DNA from: Sulfurirhabdus autotrophica
GTDB taxonomy: Bacteria; Pseudomonadota; Gammaproteobacteria; Burkholderiales; SMCO01
Assembly: GCF_004346685.1 (NCBI RefSeq)
Contig: NZ_SMCO01000001.1
Location: forward strand, 310,001-374,000
Direction: 5' to 3'
Length of the DNA: 64,000 nt
Of this stretch, positions 1-8,545 are shown piece after piece. Below the pieces are notes generated by a model. That model had not been told where the DNA came from, ran no database searches, and was given only the letters and a program-made list of their open reading frames with translations. Position numbers and translations under genes: made by a program. How positions within the stretch are numbered: position 1 is the stretch's first letter; every line of letters starts with the position of its first letter.

Positions 1-128
1 TATCCGGATTGCTCGTTCAGGTTAGGCTTCCCAGCCTAACATTCGACAATATTTTCGCTACAATAAAGAAAACAGGACTTTGTTTACGTTGGGCTACACA
101 AACTGGAAACGAGGAAAGGTATCAACCT

Positions 129-743
129 ATGTTCTGCTCAAATTGTGGCGCGAAGATTTCTGGCAAATTCTGTTCGGAATGTGGTGAACCTGTCACCGTT
201 CTTGATACTCCCGAATCGCAGCCCACCGATTGGACTCAGGAATTTAACTATGAAAAGCTGGTTAGCCTACCGAAAGTAAAGGAAATGATAGCTAAACATT
301 CATCTATGTCCAAAAAAACCGTATCTGGAGAGGAGTTTTTAGCCATAGCCGATAAAATCATACCGCTACCGATTTCCCTGGAAAAACTGACCTCCGTTGC
401 TCAACCGATCTCAGCAAGACTTGGCATTAAGACTGGAAAAGAACGTTCTCAAAATCTGACTATTCCCATTGGTACGGCAATTGTTTCGGCCCTCTGCTCT
501 TTGGCTCGCCATGGCCAGGTTTTGCAGCAGGTTCACCAGTTTGAAGATGGATGTCTACTTGAATCAACCTTACCCTCAGACATGTGGTCTTTCGCTGGTA
601 CGCTCTATGTAACATTGCGAAAGACACAATCAGGTACACGCATGGATTGCGCGACTCATATTGAAGGTCAGTTCTTTGACTGGGGAAAAAGCAACCGCTG
701 TATAGATGAACTCTTCGCTGACATCCAATCTACCCCCGCATGA
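129..743 (+). CDS. Zinc-ribbon domain protein of unknown function
   Basis: A 204-residue protein beginning with a short zinc ribbon: two CxxC knuckles at C3/C6 and C15/C18, the usual treble-clef-like metal site at the start of many bacterial zinc-ribbon proteins. The remaining 180 residues show no motif I can name; the last 80 look like a mixed alpha/beta fold, and there is no signal peptide or membrane segment. The frame stays open upstream to a TTG at 9, but ATG 129 has a strong ribosome-binding site (GAGGAAAGG, 111-119) and places the zinc knuckle at the very N-terminus. It runs towards the hydrogenase operon and is probably unrelated to it. The gene call is secure; the function is unknown. 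Confidence 0.75.
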   Translation: MFCSNCGAKISGKFCSECGEPVTVLDTPESQPTDWTQEFNYEKLVSLPKVKEMIAKHSSMSKKTVSGEEFLAIADKIIPLPISLEKLTSVAQPISARLGIKTGKERSQNLTIPIGTAIVSALCSLARHGQVLQQVHQFEDGCLLESTLPSDMWSFAGTLYVTLRKTQSGTRMDCATHIEGQFFDWGKSNRCIDELFADIQSTPA

Positions 744-814
744 AGAAAATACTTTCCCTACAAGTGATACTGAGCGGTCAGTGACATTAGTAACACTTTA
801 GCCCAGAAAAGTAT

Positions 815-835
815 TCACACTATGTGAGTTTTATT
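815..835 (+). terminator. Weak candidate terminator after the zinc-ribbon gene
   Basis: A 5-bp stem (TCACA 815-819 with TGTGA 823-827, 3-nt loop) is followed by a T-rich stretch. It lies between two convergent genes. The stem is short, so this is tentative. Confidence 0.3.
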
Positions 836-850
836 TTGCAATATTGATCT

Positions 851-1330
851 TCAATTTTCATTTCTTTCAAGTATAACTGTCACTTCATCCTCTATTGCAT
901 TAACCAGCGCCGGAATTGCCTCACGTACTGTGTCACTCATACCCATTGCTGGATCAGCCGATACTATTTCCATTCCCCATAACACAACATTCGCAGGTGC
1001 CTCCCCCAACGCTTGAGCTAATTTTAAAGCCTCTGCCAAGCCGAATCCATGGGTTGAAGTTTGATTTTGAAACGCCTGGTGAATTGCATTACCTTCCAAG
1101 CGATACAAGGTTCCGGGAGTTGCCTCCGTTATAATGGCATCTATCAATATAACTATTTCTGCCCCATGCATTAACCTGATCAGGTTTGCGCCTGGTCGAT
1201 CATGCATTGAAACGGATAAGTTATTCAGGTCTAAATTTTGCTGTAATACCTTAGCGACTAACCACCCTACTTCATCATCGCCTAACGGTGACCCAATACC
1301 CAAAATTCGGATAGGTGCAGCGACTTTCAT
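851..1330 (-). CDS. [NiFe] hydrogenase maturation endopeptidase
   Basis: A 159-residue protein of the HycI/HybD/HoxW family, which trims the C-terminus of the hydrogenase large subunit once nickel is inserted. The N-terminal GIGSPLGDDEVG segment is the family signature. D18 (or D19), D64 and H94 match the three metal-contacting positions of HycI/HybD in spacing. It is the last gene of the hydrogenase operon and its ATG overlaps the hydA stop (ATGA), so the two are translationally coupled. Its likely substrate is HydA just upstream, whose C-terminus has only nine residues after the last nickel-motif histidine. No hyp genes for metal-centre assembly lie in this window, so those must be elsewhere. 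Confidence 0.9.
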   Translation of the reverse strand: MKVAAPIRILGIGSPLGDDEVGWLVAKVLQQNLDLNNLSVSMHDRPGANLIRLMHGAEIVILIDAIITEATPGTLYRLEGNAIHQAFQNQTSTHGFGLAEALKLAQALGEAPANVVLWGMEIVSADPAMGMSDTVREAIPALVNAIEDEVTVILERNEN

Positions 1331-2628
1331 TCCCGCTCAACGCGCAAATCAAGAAAATGCGTGGCACAAGAAATGCAGGGATCATAGTTACGAATGACAG
1401 TTTCTGCACGGTGGCGAATGATGTCGTCCGGCTGATCAAAACCAAGCTGTTCTATACTGAGCTTCAAATCTTCTTCTATGCGCGCCTGATTTTGACTGGT
1501 GGGAGGGACTATCCGAGCATTTACTACTTGTCCGCGACCATCCATTTCATATTTATGCCACAAAATGCCTCTGGGTGCCTCGGTGCACCCGTAACCTGTC
1601 CCTGCTTTTGGCTGCGATTCACTATATGAACTGTTTGGTAATTCATAGGCTTCCAGTAACCGAATGGCTTCAACAAACGCATAATGAATTTCAATCGCTC
1701 GCGCCACCAAACTGTGATACACATTTTGAGATGGCCAGGTAATACCCGTGGATTCAGCATTTTTGCGAACACTGGCTGGTAACTTGTCCCAATTCAGATT
1801 TAGCCTCGCCAGTGGGCCAACCAGATAAGGTTTTCCGTTGTGTAAGCAATGCAATGCGGTTGAATAAGGTACTTGATGTTCGATAAATTCATTTTCAAAA
1901 TCAGAAATAGCGATATCCATACCACGGCTGGAAACCAGTCGGCCTTCGTTCATGGGATATTCGTCTGGATGGCTAAGGCTAACGCACTCAAAATCCTGCT
2001 GAATAGCAGGGAAATTCAGCCCACCGGTCCATCTGACCAGTGCTTCAGCTTCGGGTAAAAGGGTTTTTAATTGTTGAAGCAACGATTGAGCAGCGGCAAT
2101 GGCAGGTGCATGGTAAAAACCTCCAACCCGTGCACCAACAGGATTAACTGATCTCCCACCCAAAAAAGAAATAATATCATTGCCCAGACCTTGTAGTCTG
2201 AGACCACGACGCACCTCGTCTGGATAGTCCTTCGCCATTTCTGGCGCGCTGTTAAACCCTAGATAATCCGGTGCGGCAAGCAAATGAATGTGCAGGCTGT
2301 GAGATTCGATCCATTCCCCACAATAAAACAGGCGGCGCATAGCCCTCACCCACGGGCTGGTGGTCGTACCAAAAATACTTTCGATTGCATGGGAAGCACT
2401 CATTTGGTATGCCACAGGACAAATTCCACAGATTCTGGCTACCATGTCTGGCACTTCTTCGTATCTTCTGCCTTCCAGTAACTTTTCAAATAGCCTTGGC
2501 GGCTCAAAGATGCGCAGATTCAATTCGCTGATACGCCCGTCTTTCACCTTGAGTGACAACGCACCTTCACCTTCTACTCTGGCGAGTATGGGGACTGTTA
2601 TTGAAATATCCCGGCGCTGATCATTCAT
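1327..2628 (-). CDS. hydA: [NiFe] hydrogenase group 3b-type, large (alpha) subunit
   Basis: The 433-residue catalytic subunit carrying the NiFe(CN)2CO centre. The four nickel ligands are visible: the N-terminal CxxC at C67/C70 in RICGICPVAY and the C-terminal pair C418/C421 in DPCISCATH. H424 ends the second motif and is followed by only nine residues, the presumed peptide removed by the neighbouring protease; short tails are typical of group 3b enzymes. Size, motifs and partners match the soluble sulfhydrogenase family (HydA with HydB, HydG, HydD), which couples H2 to NADP(H). No signal or membrane segment is present, so it should be cytoplasmic. It starts 15 bp after hydD and overlaps the protease gene. 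Confidence 0.93.
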   Translation of the reverse strand: MNDQRRDISITVPILARVEGEGALSLKVKDGRISELNLRIFEPPRLFEKLLEGRRYEEVPDMVARICGICPVAYQMSASHAIESIFGTTTSPWVRAMRRLFYCGEWIESHSLHIHLLAAPDYLGFNSAPEMAKDYPDEVRRGLRLQGLGNDIISFLGGRSVNPVGARVGGFYHAPAIAAAQSLLQQLKTLLPEAEALVRWTGGLNFPAIQQDFECVSLSHPDEYPMNEGRLVSSRGMDIAISDFENEFIEHQVPYSTALHCLHNGKPYLVGPLARLNLNWDKLPASVRKNAESTGITWPSQNVYHSLVARAIEIHYAFVEAIRLLEAYELPNSSYSESQPKAGTGYGCTEAPRGILWHKYEMDGRGQVVNARIVPPTSQNQARIEEDLKLSIEQLGFDQPDDIIRHRAETVIRNYDPCISCATHFLDLRVERE

Positions 2629-2643
2629 ATGTGCTGCCTGCCC

Positions 2644-3417
2644 TCACTTCTTTTCTGTTAGCTTAAATGCATCAGCCGCACTATGGATAAACTGAAAACG
2701 GTGTGCAACCTGGTCAGGCAATAGACCTAATCCTTCAAAGCGGCGAGAAAGCGATGCTGCGTTAACTTGTTCTGAAGGGCCATAACATGCATAGCAATCT
2801 CGTCCGAAGCTTGGGCAAAGCGCACCGCATCCGGTGCGCGTAACCGGCCCCATACAGGGCTTGCCCTGTGACACCAGAACGCACACATTGCCTTTGCGTT
2901 TGCATTCCATGCAAACACTGTCAGCATTAACCGCAGGCCGCACACCAGACAACTTATCCCGAATTGCCTGAATGATCTGGCGCGAGCTAACAGGGCAACC
3001 CCATAACTCCAGATCCACTTTCACATGTTTTGCTATTGCGTCAGAAGCCGCCAGACTTTGGATGTGCTCAGGTGAGGCGTAAATAGCGGCGACCCAGTCA
3101 GCGCTATTTTCAGCCCCATTTCGCAGCGCCTGAATGCCGCCTGAGGTTGCGCAGGCACCCATCGTAATCACATATTCGCTGTTCTTTCGAATTTTCTGAA
3201 TGCGTTCAATTTCAGAGGGTGTAGATACGCTACCTTCAACAAAAGCAATATCAACTTTTGCATATGTATCCACTTTTCCTGTCTCGGCAAAATGTAGAAT
3301 ATTCACTTGTTCAGCCAATTGCAGGAATGCTTCACCCATGTTTAAAAACGCAAGCTGACAGCCATCACAGGAGGTGAATTTATGGACAGCAATGCTTGGT
3401 TTCGGCAAATTAATCAA
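2644..3417 (-). CDS. hydD: [NiFe] hydrogenase small (delta) subunit, FeS electron-transfer
   Basis: A 257-residue small subunit. The proximal [4Fe-4S] ligands are C17 and C20 (SCDGC), C89 (MGACATSGG) and C141 (LWGCPVSS). The C-terminal third is cysteine-rich (CMECK, GKPCMGP, GCGALCPSFGRDCYACYG), consistent with the medial and distal clusters. There is no Tat signal (RRxFxK) and no membrane anchor, unlike respiratory uptake hydrogenases, which supports a cytoplasmic group 3 enzyme. Its ATG overlaps the hydG stop (3414-3417). It passes electrons from HydA towards HydG and HydB. Confidence 0.93.
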   Translation of the reverse strand: MINLPKPSIAVHKFTSCDGCQLAFLNMGEAFLQLAEQVNILHFAETGKVDTYAKVDIAFVEGSVSTPSEIERIQKIRKNSEYVITMGACATSGGIQALRNGAENSADWVAAIYASPEHIQSLAASDAIAKHVKVDLELWGCPVSSRQIIQAIRDKLSGVRPAVNADSVCMECKRKGNVCVLVSQGKPCMGPVTRTGCGALCPSFGRDCYACYGPSEQVNAASLSRRFEGLGLLPDQVAHRFQFIHSAADAFKLTEKK

Positions 3418-4244
3418 AATCCCTTTATTCCCAGCAGTTCCTTCACATCAGGATATGCAAACACAGGACCGTTTTTGCAGATAAATTTCCCACCATACTG
3501 ACAGTGGCCACAATGTCCTATGGCGCATTGCATATTGCGTTCCATACTCATGTAAATTGAGTGTTCCGGCATTCCTCGTTCAAGCAACAAACGAATAGCG
3601 GCAATCATCATACCTTCTGGTCCGCACATCATGGACACCGAAACAGCAGAGTCAAACTTTACTTCGGAAAATAAATCAATGACAGAACCTACGTGCCAAG
3701 GCCATAGCGCCTCACCTGAACTGGCCGACAAAAAAACCCGTGTATCGGGAATTTTAGCCCAGGCATCGTATTGCTCACGATAAATCATGTCTCGCGGATG
3801 TTTCACACCCTGAATAATGGTCAGTTTACCGTACCTGTCCCGCCTCTTCATGATGTAGTTAATCACAGAAACCACAGGGGCACAGCCTAAGCCTCCTGTG
3901 ACAATAATCACATCCTTGCCCTCTGCCGCTTTAAGCGGCCAACCCCGTCCATAAGGGCCACGAATACCAATACGGTCTCCCACTGCCAATTTTGCCATTC
4001 CTTCCGTAACTCGCCCAACTGACCTGATTGTATGACCAAGCAGGTGAGGCTCTTGCGGATCGGAAGAAATGGAAATCGGTACTTCTCCAACACCAAACAG
4101 ATACAACATATTGAATTGGCCAGGCTGAAATTGATAGGACCTGCCCATCTCAGGGTCCGTCAAACGCAAGTGCAAAGTAAAAACAGTATCAGTTTCCTGA
4201 TGGCGCTCCATTATTTCCGCTTCATAGGGCAAATAGGGATTCAT
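3414..4244 (-). CDS. hydG: Hydrogenase gamma subunit, FAD/NAD(P)-binding diaphorase with 2Fe-2S site
   Basis: A 276-residue flavoprotein of the ferredoxin-NADP reductase superfamily. An N-terminal FAD barrel (PGQFNML about 41-47, then a glycine-rich stretch) precedes the pyridine-nucleotide domain with TGGLGCAPV near residue 117. The C-terminus has four cysteines (C240, C245, C248, C256; CX4C-X2-C-X7-C) for the [2Fe-2S] cluster typical of HydG and PyrK-like proteins. In group 3b hydrogenases this subunit exchanges electrons with NADP(H). It overlaps hydB upstream and hydD downstream, both with ATGA junctions, indicating coupled, stoichiometric translation. Confidence 0.92.
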   Translation of the reverse strand: MNPYLPYEAEIMERHQETDTVFTLHLRLTDPEMGRSYQFQPGQFNMLYLFGVGEVPISISSDPQEPHLLGHTIRSVGRVTEGMAKLAVGDRIGIRGPYGRGWPLKAAEGKDVIIVTGGLGCAPVVSVINYIMKRRDRYGKLTIIQGVKHPRDMIYREQYDAWAKIPDTRVFLSASSGEALWPWHVGSVIDLFSEVKFDSAVSVSMMCGPEGMMIAAIRLLLERGMPEHSIYMSMERNMQCAIGHCGHCQYGGKFICKNGPVFAYPDVKELLGIKGF

Positions 4245-5371
4245 AACGCCCCTTCACCGGATTGCCAGAAACGGTCTCCACCGCAAATGATGTTGACCTC
4301 TTCCACCATATCAATCGCTGCAGGGCACCATGTCATGCAACGACCACACCCCACACATCCACTGGTACCAAATTGGTCATGCCAGCTACCTAGCTTATGC
4401 GTCAGCCATTGACGGTAACGATGTGTAATCTCCGGGCGTGTCTGCATACCATGGATATACCCATGCCCTTCACTAAAACAGGAGGCCCACTGCCGCATAT
4501 GTACGCTCGAATTGCCATCCAGAGCAGGCACTTCAGCTTCAGTATGGCAAAAACAAGTGGGGCAAACCTGAGTGCAATTACCACAAGACAAGCAACGTTC
4601 TGCTACATTTTCCCATCGTTCGTGGTGTAAATTGGCAAATAGGGTTTTACGCAAATCCTCTTCTGGCAAGGAGCGTGTCTGAGTTGTAGCCGCGTATTCA
4701 GTGGCACTGTTAGATAGTAAAATCTGTTCTTCTATAGCAGTACCCAAATTCAGCTCTGATAAAATAATTCCACCCATTTCACTACCAGCCTGAACAACGA
4801 ATCCGTCATCCAGTTCTGTCAGCACAATGTCAAAACCAGAATCGCACCTTGGACCATTTCCTGCAGAAACACAAAAGCAGGTAGATGCACTATGAGTGCA
4901 ATTTACTCCCACCAAAAACACTGATTCACGACGCCTGGCGTAGTAAGGATCGATATAATCCCCTTGCAAGAATACCTTGTCCTGAATTTTAAGCGCCGCC
5001 AGATCACAAGCACGTGCACCTATAACCGCAATAGACTTAGTTTCTGGTAGCAGCCCATCTACTACAAAACCTTCATCGTTCTTATGCGCACGCCACATCG
5101 GTTCTTCCGGCGCAAAGAAAAGCGGTTTTAATGCTTGCGGACCGTTTGCCCAGGCAAAAAAACGCTGATCTCCATTTTGCTTAACTCGATATTCACCAGG
5201 TTTTTGCGAGTCTCTATACCCTTTTGGCAATGCTTCTACACTGGTAAATGCTTCATATAGAATTGCGCCATCCCTGAGCTGAGGGCCAATACATTGGTAA
5301 CAATGATTGGAAATGCAAGTCAGAAAAAACTGAAAACGTTCACGAGGGAGATAGAAAAGCTTATCCGTCAT
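4241..5371 (-). CDS. hydB: Hydrogenase beta subunit, 4Fe-4S ferredoxin-type
   Basis: A 376-residue iron-sulphur subunit, first gene of the operon. Two ferredoxin-like [4Fe-4S] motifs lie in the C-terminal half: CLSCGNCTQVCP near 260 and GCVGCGRCMTWCP near 340. Earlier cysteines (CISNHCYQC near the start, CDLAAL, CTHSASTCFC near 165) occupy positions conserved in HydB-type proteins, related to anaerobic sulphite reductase subunit A. In sulfhydrogenases HydB and HydG form the module linking the hydrogenase core to NADP(H) and, in some archaea, to polysulphide reduction. The start at 5371 lies only about 20 nt after a terminator-like hairpin (5390-5428), which may control the operon. Confidence 0.9.
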   Translation of the reverse strand: MTDKLFYLPRERFQFFLTCISNHCYQCIGPQLRDGAILYEAFTSVEALPKGYRDSQKPGEYRVKQNGDQRFFAWANGPQALKPLFFAPEEPMWRAHKNDEGFVVDGLLPETKSIAVIGARACDLAALKIQDKVFLQGDYIDPYYARRRESVFLVGVNCTHSASTCFCVSAGNGPRCDSGFDIVLTELDDGFVVQAGSEMGGIILSELNLGTAIEEQILLSNSATEYAATTQTRSLPEEDLRKTLFANLHHERWENVAERCLSCGNCTQVCPTCFCHTEAEVPALDGNSSVHMRQWASCFSEGHGYIHGMQTRPEITHRYRQWLTHKLGSWHDQFGTSGCVGCGRCMTWCPAAIDMVEEVNIICGGDRFWQSGEGAL

Positions 5372-5389
5372 AGGGAATAGCCAAACTAT

Positions 5390-5428
5390 AAAAGAAAAAT
5401 CCTAAACCTGCTTTAAACAAGTTTAGGA
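5390..5428 (-). terminator. Terminator-like hairpin just before hydB
   Basis: A perfect 8-bp stem (5400-5407 with 5421-5428) is followed on the minus strand by a U-rich tract (5391-5399 read in reverse). It sits about 20 nt before the hydB ATG and downstream of another hairpin that already serves the chemoreceptor gene. It may be a second terminator for that gene or an attenuator in the hydrogenase leader. Confidence 0.55.
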
Positions 5429-5466
5429 TAAATACTACTGGAGAGAGCTTTAAATAATGAAACTTC

Positions 5467-5492
5467 ATAATGAACTCCTATGAGTTCATTAT
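5467..5492. repeat. Perfect 11-bp inverted repeat upstream of hydB
   Basis: The arms ATAATGAACTC (5467-5477) and its exact complement (5482-5492) flank a 4-nt spacer. No U-run follows on either strand, so it is more like an operator or RNA hairpin than a terminator. Its place between the chemoreceptor gene and the hydrogenase operon suggests a regulatory site, but I do not recognise the binding protein. Confidence 0.5.
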
Positions 5493-5500
5493 AGTCAGTA

Positions 5501-5534
5501 CAGAAACATATTCCAGCTGAAAATCAGCTGGAAT
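5501..5534 (-). terminator. Terminator of the chemoreceptor gene
   Basis: A perfect 11-bp stem (5510-5520 with 5524-5534, loop AAA) lies 5 bp beyond the stop of the minus-strand chemoreceptor gene. A short U-containing stretch follows. Position and strength fit an intrinsic terminator. Confidence 0.65.
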
Positions 5535-5538
5535 TGAA

Positions 5539-6720
5539 TTAACTCAGTTTGAATGCCTTGACTGTTGCATCCAGATTTTCTGCCAGTTCTACCAGTGCCT
5601 CTGCTTTGGAAGAACCTTCACGTGTATTCTGAATAGTTCCGTCAATTAAACTACCAATCTCCACGATGTTTTCACGGATACTGCTTACGTCTTCATTCTG
5701 GAGATCTGTTGCCTGAGCAATATCCTGAACCATGCGAGTAACCAGTTCTACGCCAGCCACAATTTTCTTCAAGGCACTTCCTGCTTCACGGGCCATTTCT
5801 ACCCCGCTACGCACTTCAGTCGTACCCGTTTCCATTGTTTTGACTGCTTGACCTGTTTCTTGCTGGATAGACTGAATCATCTGGCTGATTTCCTGAGTAG
5901 CATGCGTCGTTTTCTCCGCAAGCTTTCTCACCTCATCAGCTACCACCGCAAAACCACGTCCCTGTTCACCGGCACGTGCAGCTTCAATGGCAGCGTTCAA
6001 AGCCAGCAAGTTGGTTTGTTCTGCAATTTCTTTAATCACCGCTACGATAGCGCCAATTTTATCCGAACTTTCACCCAGATTTTCTACAGCTTGAGCGGCC
6101 TCATTCACAGCCTGGCTGATTTTATCCATGCCACTGATTGTTTGCTGTACAACCACACCACCCTGGCTAGCCACACCCGCAGCCTCACGTGCCTGGCTTG
6201 CAGCTTCATTTGAATTCTGATTAATTTCAGAAACGGTATGGGCAAGATGATCAATCGCTTTATTGATCTGGCCAGCACGATCAGCTTGCTGATCCACATT
6301 CTTGTTGATTTGCCCCATCAGGGAACGAATACCACTACTATCTGCACGGACAGTACCACTTAAACCAGAGGTCTGACCGATCAATTGGCGCAGATTTTCA
6401 GTCATACCATTAAAACTGTCGATAATTTCACCAATAGTATCTGCGCTAGACATAGAGCAAGCAAAGCTTAAATCTTTATTTGAGATGGAAGTGGCAACTT
6501 CAGAAATCCTTCTCAGTTTTTGCAGCAGGATAACGTTCAGTAACCAGTAGTTGACGAAACCAATAATGATACCTGCTACCAAACACCCGACTACGAACCA
6601 GACCAGCATGCCTGGCTTCCATTCCACAAAGAAATCGGCATAAAAAGGAAAAACTGCCGCAACAGCAACACCAAAACCCAAAAACGAAAACAACAAGTTA
6701 CGTAGTATGCTTGGTCTCAT
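5539..6720 (-). CDS. Methyl-accepting chemotaxis protein without a large sensor domain
   Basis: A 393-residue chemoreceptor. Two membrane helices (about 8-30 and 38-62) are separated by only a few residues, so there is essentially no periplasmic ligand domain. A HAMP-like segment follows, then a long coiled-coil signalling domain with the highly conserved hairpin tip (EIAEQTNLLALNAAIEAARA and GRGFAVVADEVRKLAEKT), which contacts CheA and CheW. Glutamine/glutamate-rich helices on either side carry probable methylation sites. With no ectodomain it may sense membrane or cytoplasmic signals, such as redox or energy state, or act through a partner. No che genes are nearby. Confidence 0.93.
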   Translation of the reverse strand: MRPSILRNLLFSFLGFGVAVAAVFPFYADFFVEWKPGMLVWFVVGCLVAGIIIGFVNYWLLNVILLQKLRRISEVATSISNKDLSFACSMSSADTIGEIIDSFNGMTENLRQLIGQTSGLSGTVRADSSGIRSLMGQINKNVDQQADRAGQINKAIDHLAHTVSEINQNSNEAASQAREAAGVASQGGVVVQQTISGMDKISQAVNEAAQAVENLGESSDKIGAIVAVIKEIAEQTNLLALNAAIEAARAGEQGRGFAVVADEVRKLAEKTTHATQEISQMIQSIQQETGQAVKTMETGTTEVRSGVEMAREAGSALKKIVAGVELVTRMVQDIAQATDLQNEDVSSIRENIVEIGSLIDGTIQNTREGSSKAEALVELAENLDATVKAFKLS

Positions 6721-6835
6721 AAAATTTATTCCACTCCGCTTTATTTTTTTACCTACCGAACTTATCGGTCGAAACGTAATAAAACTTTAGATATAAATGT
6801 CAGTTATTACAATAATTGTTTTTTGTGACACCCAT

Positions 6836-8515
6836 TCACTCTTTGCCAGAACGCCAGATAGAAAAAATAATCCAGATGCTGTTTAAAAATGCCACAAAAA
6901 ATCCAAGCAATCCAAACAGCGGCAAGCCAAATACGGTTGGCCCACCTTTTACTGTCATCACGATGGATGAGCCTATCACCAGTGAAGCAGTCAAAATACC
7001 TAAAGTCAAACGATTCGTACTGCGATCAAGTTGCGAACCAAAATGGTCAAGCCGTTTCAGATCTAGATCAATTTTTAGTTTGCCACGTCGCGCTTCACGT
7101 AAAAGCTTGGCTAGATCCCTTGGAAGTGCTGTTGCAATTTCCATCAGGTCTTTTAAACCATGTTGCCCTCGTTTTAATAAGGCAGCAGGTTTATAGCGTT
7201 CTGTAATCACGCTGCGGACAAATGGCGTCAGATGCTCAAGCATATGAAACTCAGGGTCCAGTTGCTGCCCTAAACCTTCCAGCGTAATAAGCGCTTTGAA
7301 CAAAAGCGTTAAATCCGATGGCAAAACCAGTCCGTTTTCACGCATGATCACCGTTATTTCACTTAATAGCGGGCCAAGCCTGAGATCTTTTAACTGCACA
7401 TTATCAAAATTAAAAACAAACTCACTGACATCTGTCGCCAATTTCGTTTCATTAACTGCGCCATCACCTGTCCAATCCATCAGTACATCGAGCATGCCCT
7501 CTTCATCTTTTTTGGCCAAGGCATATAACAAATTAACAATCTGATTGCGTCTATAATCAGTGATTCTGCCAACCATGCCAAAATCAATAATACCAATACG
7601 ATTTTCAGGCAGATAAAATACATTACCCGGGTGCGGATCAGCATGAAAATAGCCATGAATCATGATCATTTTCAGCACAGCATCTGCTCCCCGTGCAGCT
7701 AATAGCTTACGATCTAAACCTGATTCATCCACTTTTTTAAGGTTAGTGCCCGGTATGCCCTGAATGGCCTCCTGTACATTCATGATTTCACTGGTGTACT
7801 CCCAATATACCTGTGGCACGACTACAGTGGGATCATCCTGAAAATTGTTTCTGAAACGATCAATATTACGCGCCTCCATCGCAAAATCCAGTTCGCGACG
7901 CAAAGACCGTTTAAATTGTGAAACAACCTGGCTGGGCTGATACCGGCGCGACTCCGGTATTTCCGATTCAATCAGTCGTGCGAGATGCGCCAGAATACGT
8001 AAATCAGCTTCAATGACAGATTCAATACCTGGGCGCCGGATTTTCAACACAACGGGAGTGCCATCCTGCAACTTGGCCAGGTGAACCTGCGCAATAGAAG
8101 CCGCTGCAAATGGAATAGCGTTTAAATCACGAAAAATCTCATCAGGCGCTTTTCCCAGTATCTTTTGAAGGTCCGGTAGCAGATCTTCAAAAGGTACAGG
8201 AGGAACTTCACTTTGCAGCTTCTCGAATTCTGCAATCCAGTTAGGCGGAAAAATATCGACTCTGGTAGCCAACACCTGACCCAATTTGACAAAAGCGGGC
8301 CCAAGTTCTTCTAGCGCACGCCTTACCCTTACTGCAGGCTCAAGCTGGCTGATTTCACTTGCTTCTTTCCAATGAAGGATTCTTCCCGCGCGTTCAAGAA
8401 TATTTCCGATTCCTATGAGGCGAACAAAATCCCCGCCACCATATCGAATCATGACTGAAGTGATGTCATGCAGACGTGAAATATCCCGCATGACATTGAT
8501 TGTTTCCCAAAGCAT
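6836..8515 (-). CDS. ubiB: ABC1/UbiB-family atypical kinase-like protein
   Basis: A 559-residue protein of the UbiB/Coq8 family, a protein-kinase-like fold with ATPase activity needed for ubiquinone biosynthesis in many bacteria. Visible marks are the KxGQ motif (FVKLGQVLATR, near 75), an alanine-rich nucleotide loop (AAASIAQVHLA near 133), HADPHPGNV (catalytic loop, near 292) and IIDFGMVGRI (metal-binding DFG, near 310). Two C-terminal hydrophobic helices (about 505-525 and 530-552) anchor it to the inner membrane. It is close to the usual 540-560 residues. The neighbouring gene is a small helical protein rather than ubiE or ubiJ, so this may be a UbiB paralogue rather than the ubiquinone enzyme itself. 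Confidence 0.85.
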   Translation of the reverse strand: MLWETINVMRDISRLHDITSVMIRYGGGDFVRLIGIGNILERAGRILHWKEASEISQLEPAVRVRRALEELGPAFVKLGQVLATRVDIFPPNWIAEFEKLQSEVPPVPFEDLLPDLQKILGKAPDEIFRDLNAIPFAAASIAQVHLAKLQDGTPVVLKIRRPGIESVIEADLRILAHLARLIESEIPESRRYQPSQVVSQFKRSLRRELDFAMEARNIDRFRNNFQDDPTVVVPQVYWEYTSEIMNVQEAIQGIPGTNLKKVDESGLDRKLLAARGADAVLKMIMIHGYFHADPHPGNVFYLPENRIGIIDFGMVGRITDYRRNQIVNLLYALAKKDEEGMLDVLMDWTGDGAVNETKLATDVSEFVFNFDNVQLKDLRLGPLLSEITVIMRENGLVLPSDLTLLFKALITLEGLGQQLDPEFHMLEHLTPFVRSVITERYKPAALLKRGQHGLKDLMEIATALPRDLAKLLREARRGKLKIDLDLKRLDHFGSQLDRSTNRLTLGILTASLVIGSSIVMTVKGGPTVFGLPLFGLLGFFVAFLNSIWIIFSIWRSGKE

Positions 8516-8545
8516 CTGACAACCTTAATTTAAACAGGAATCTTA

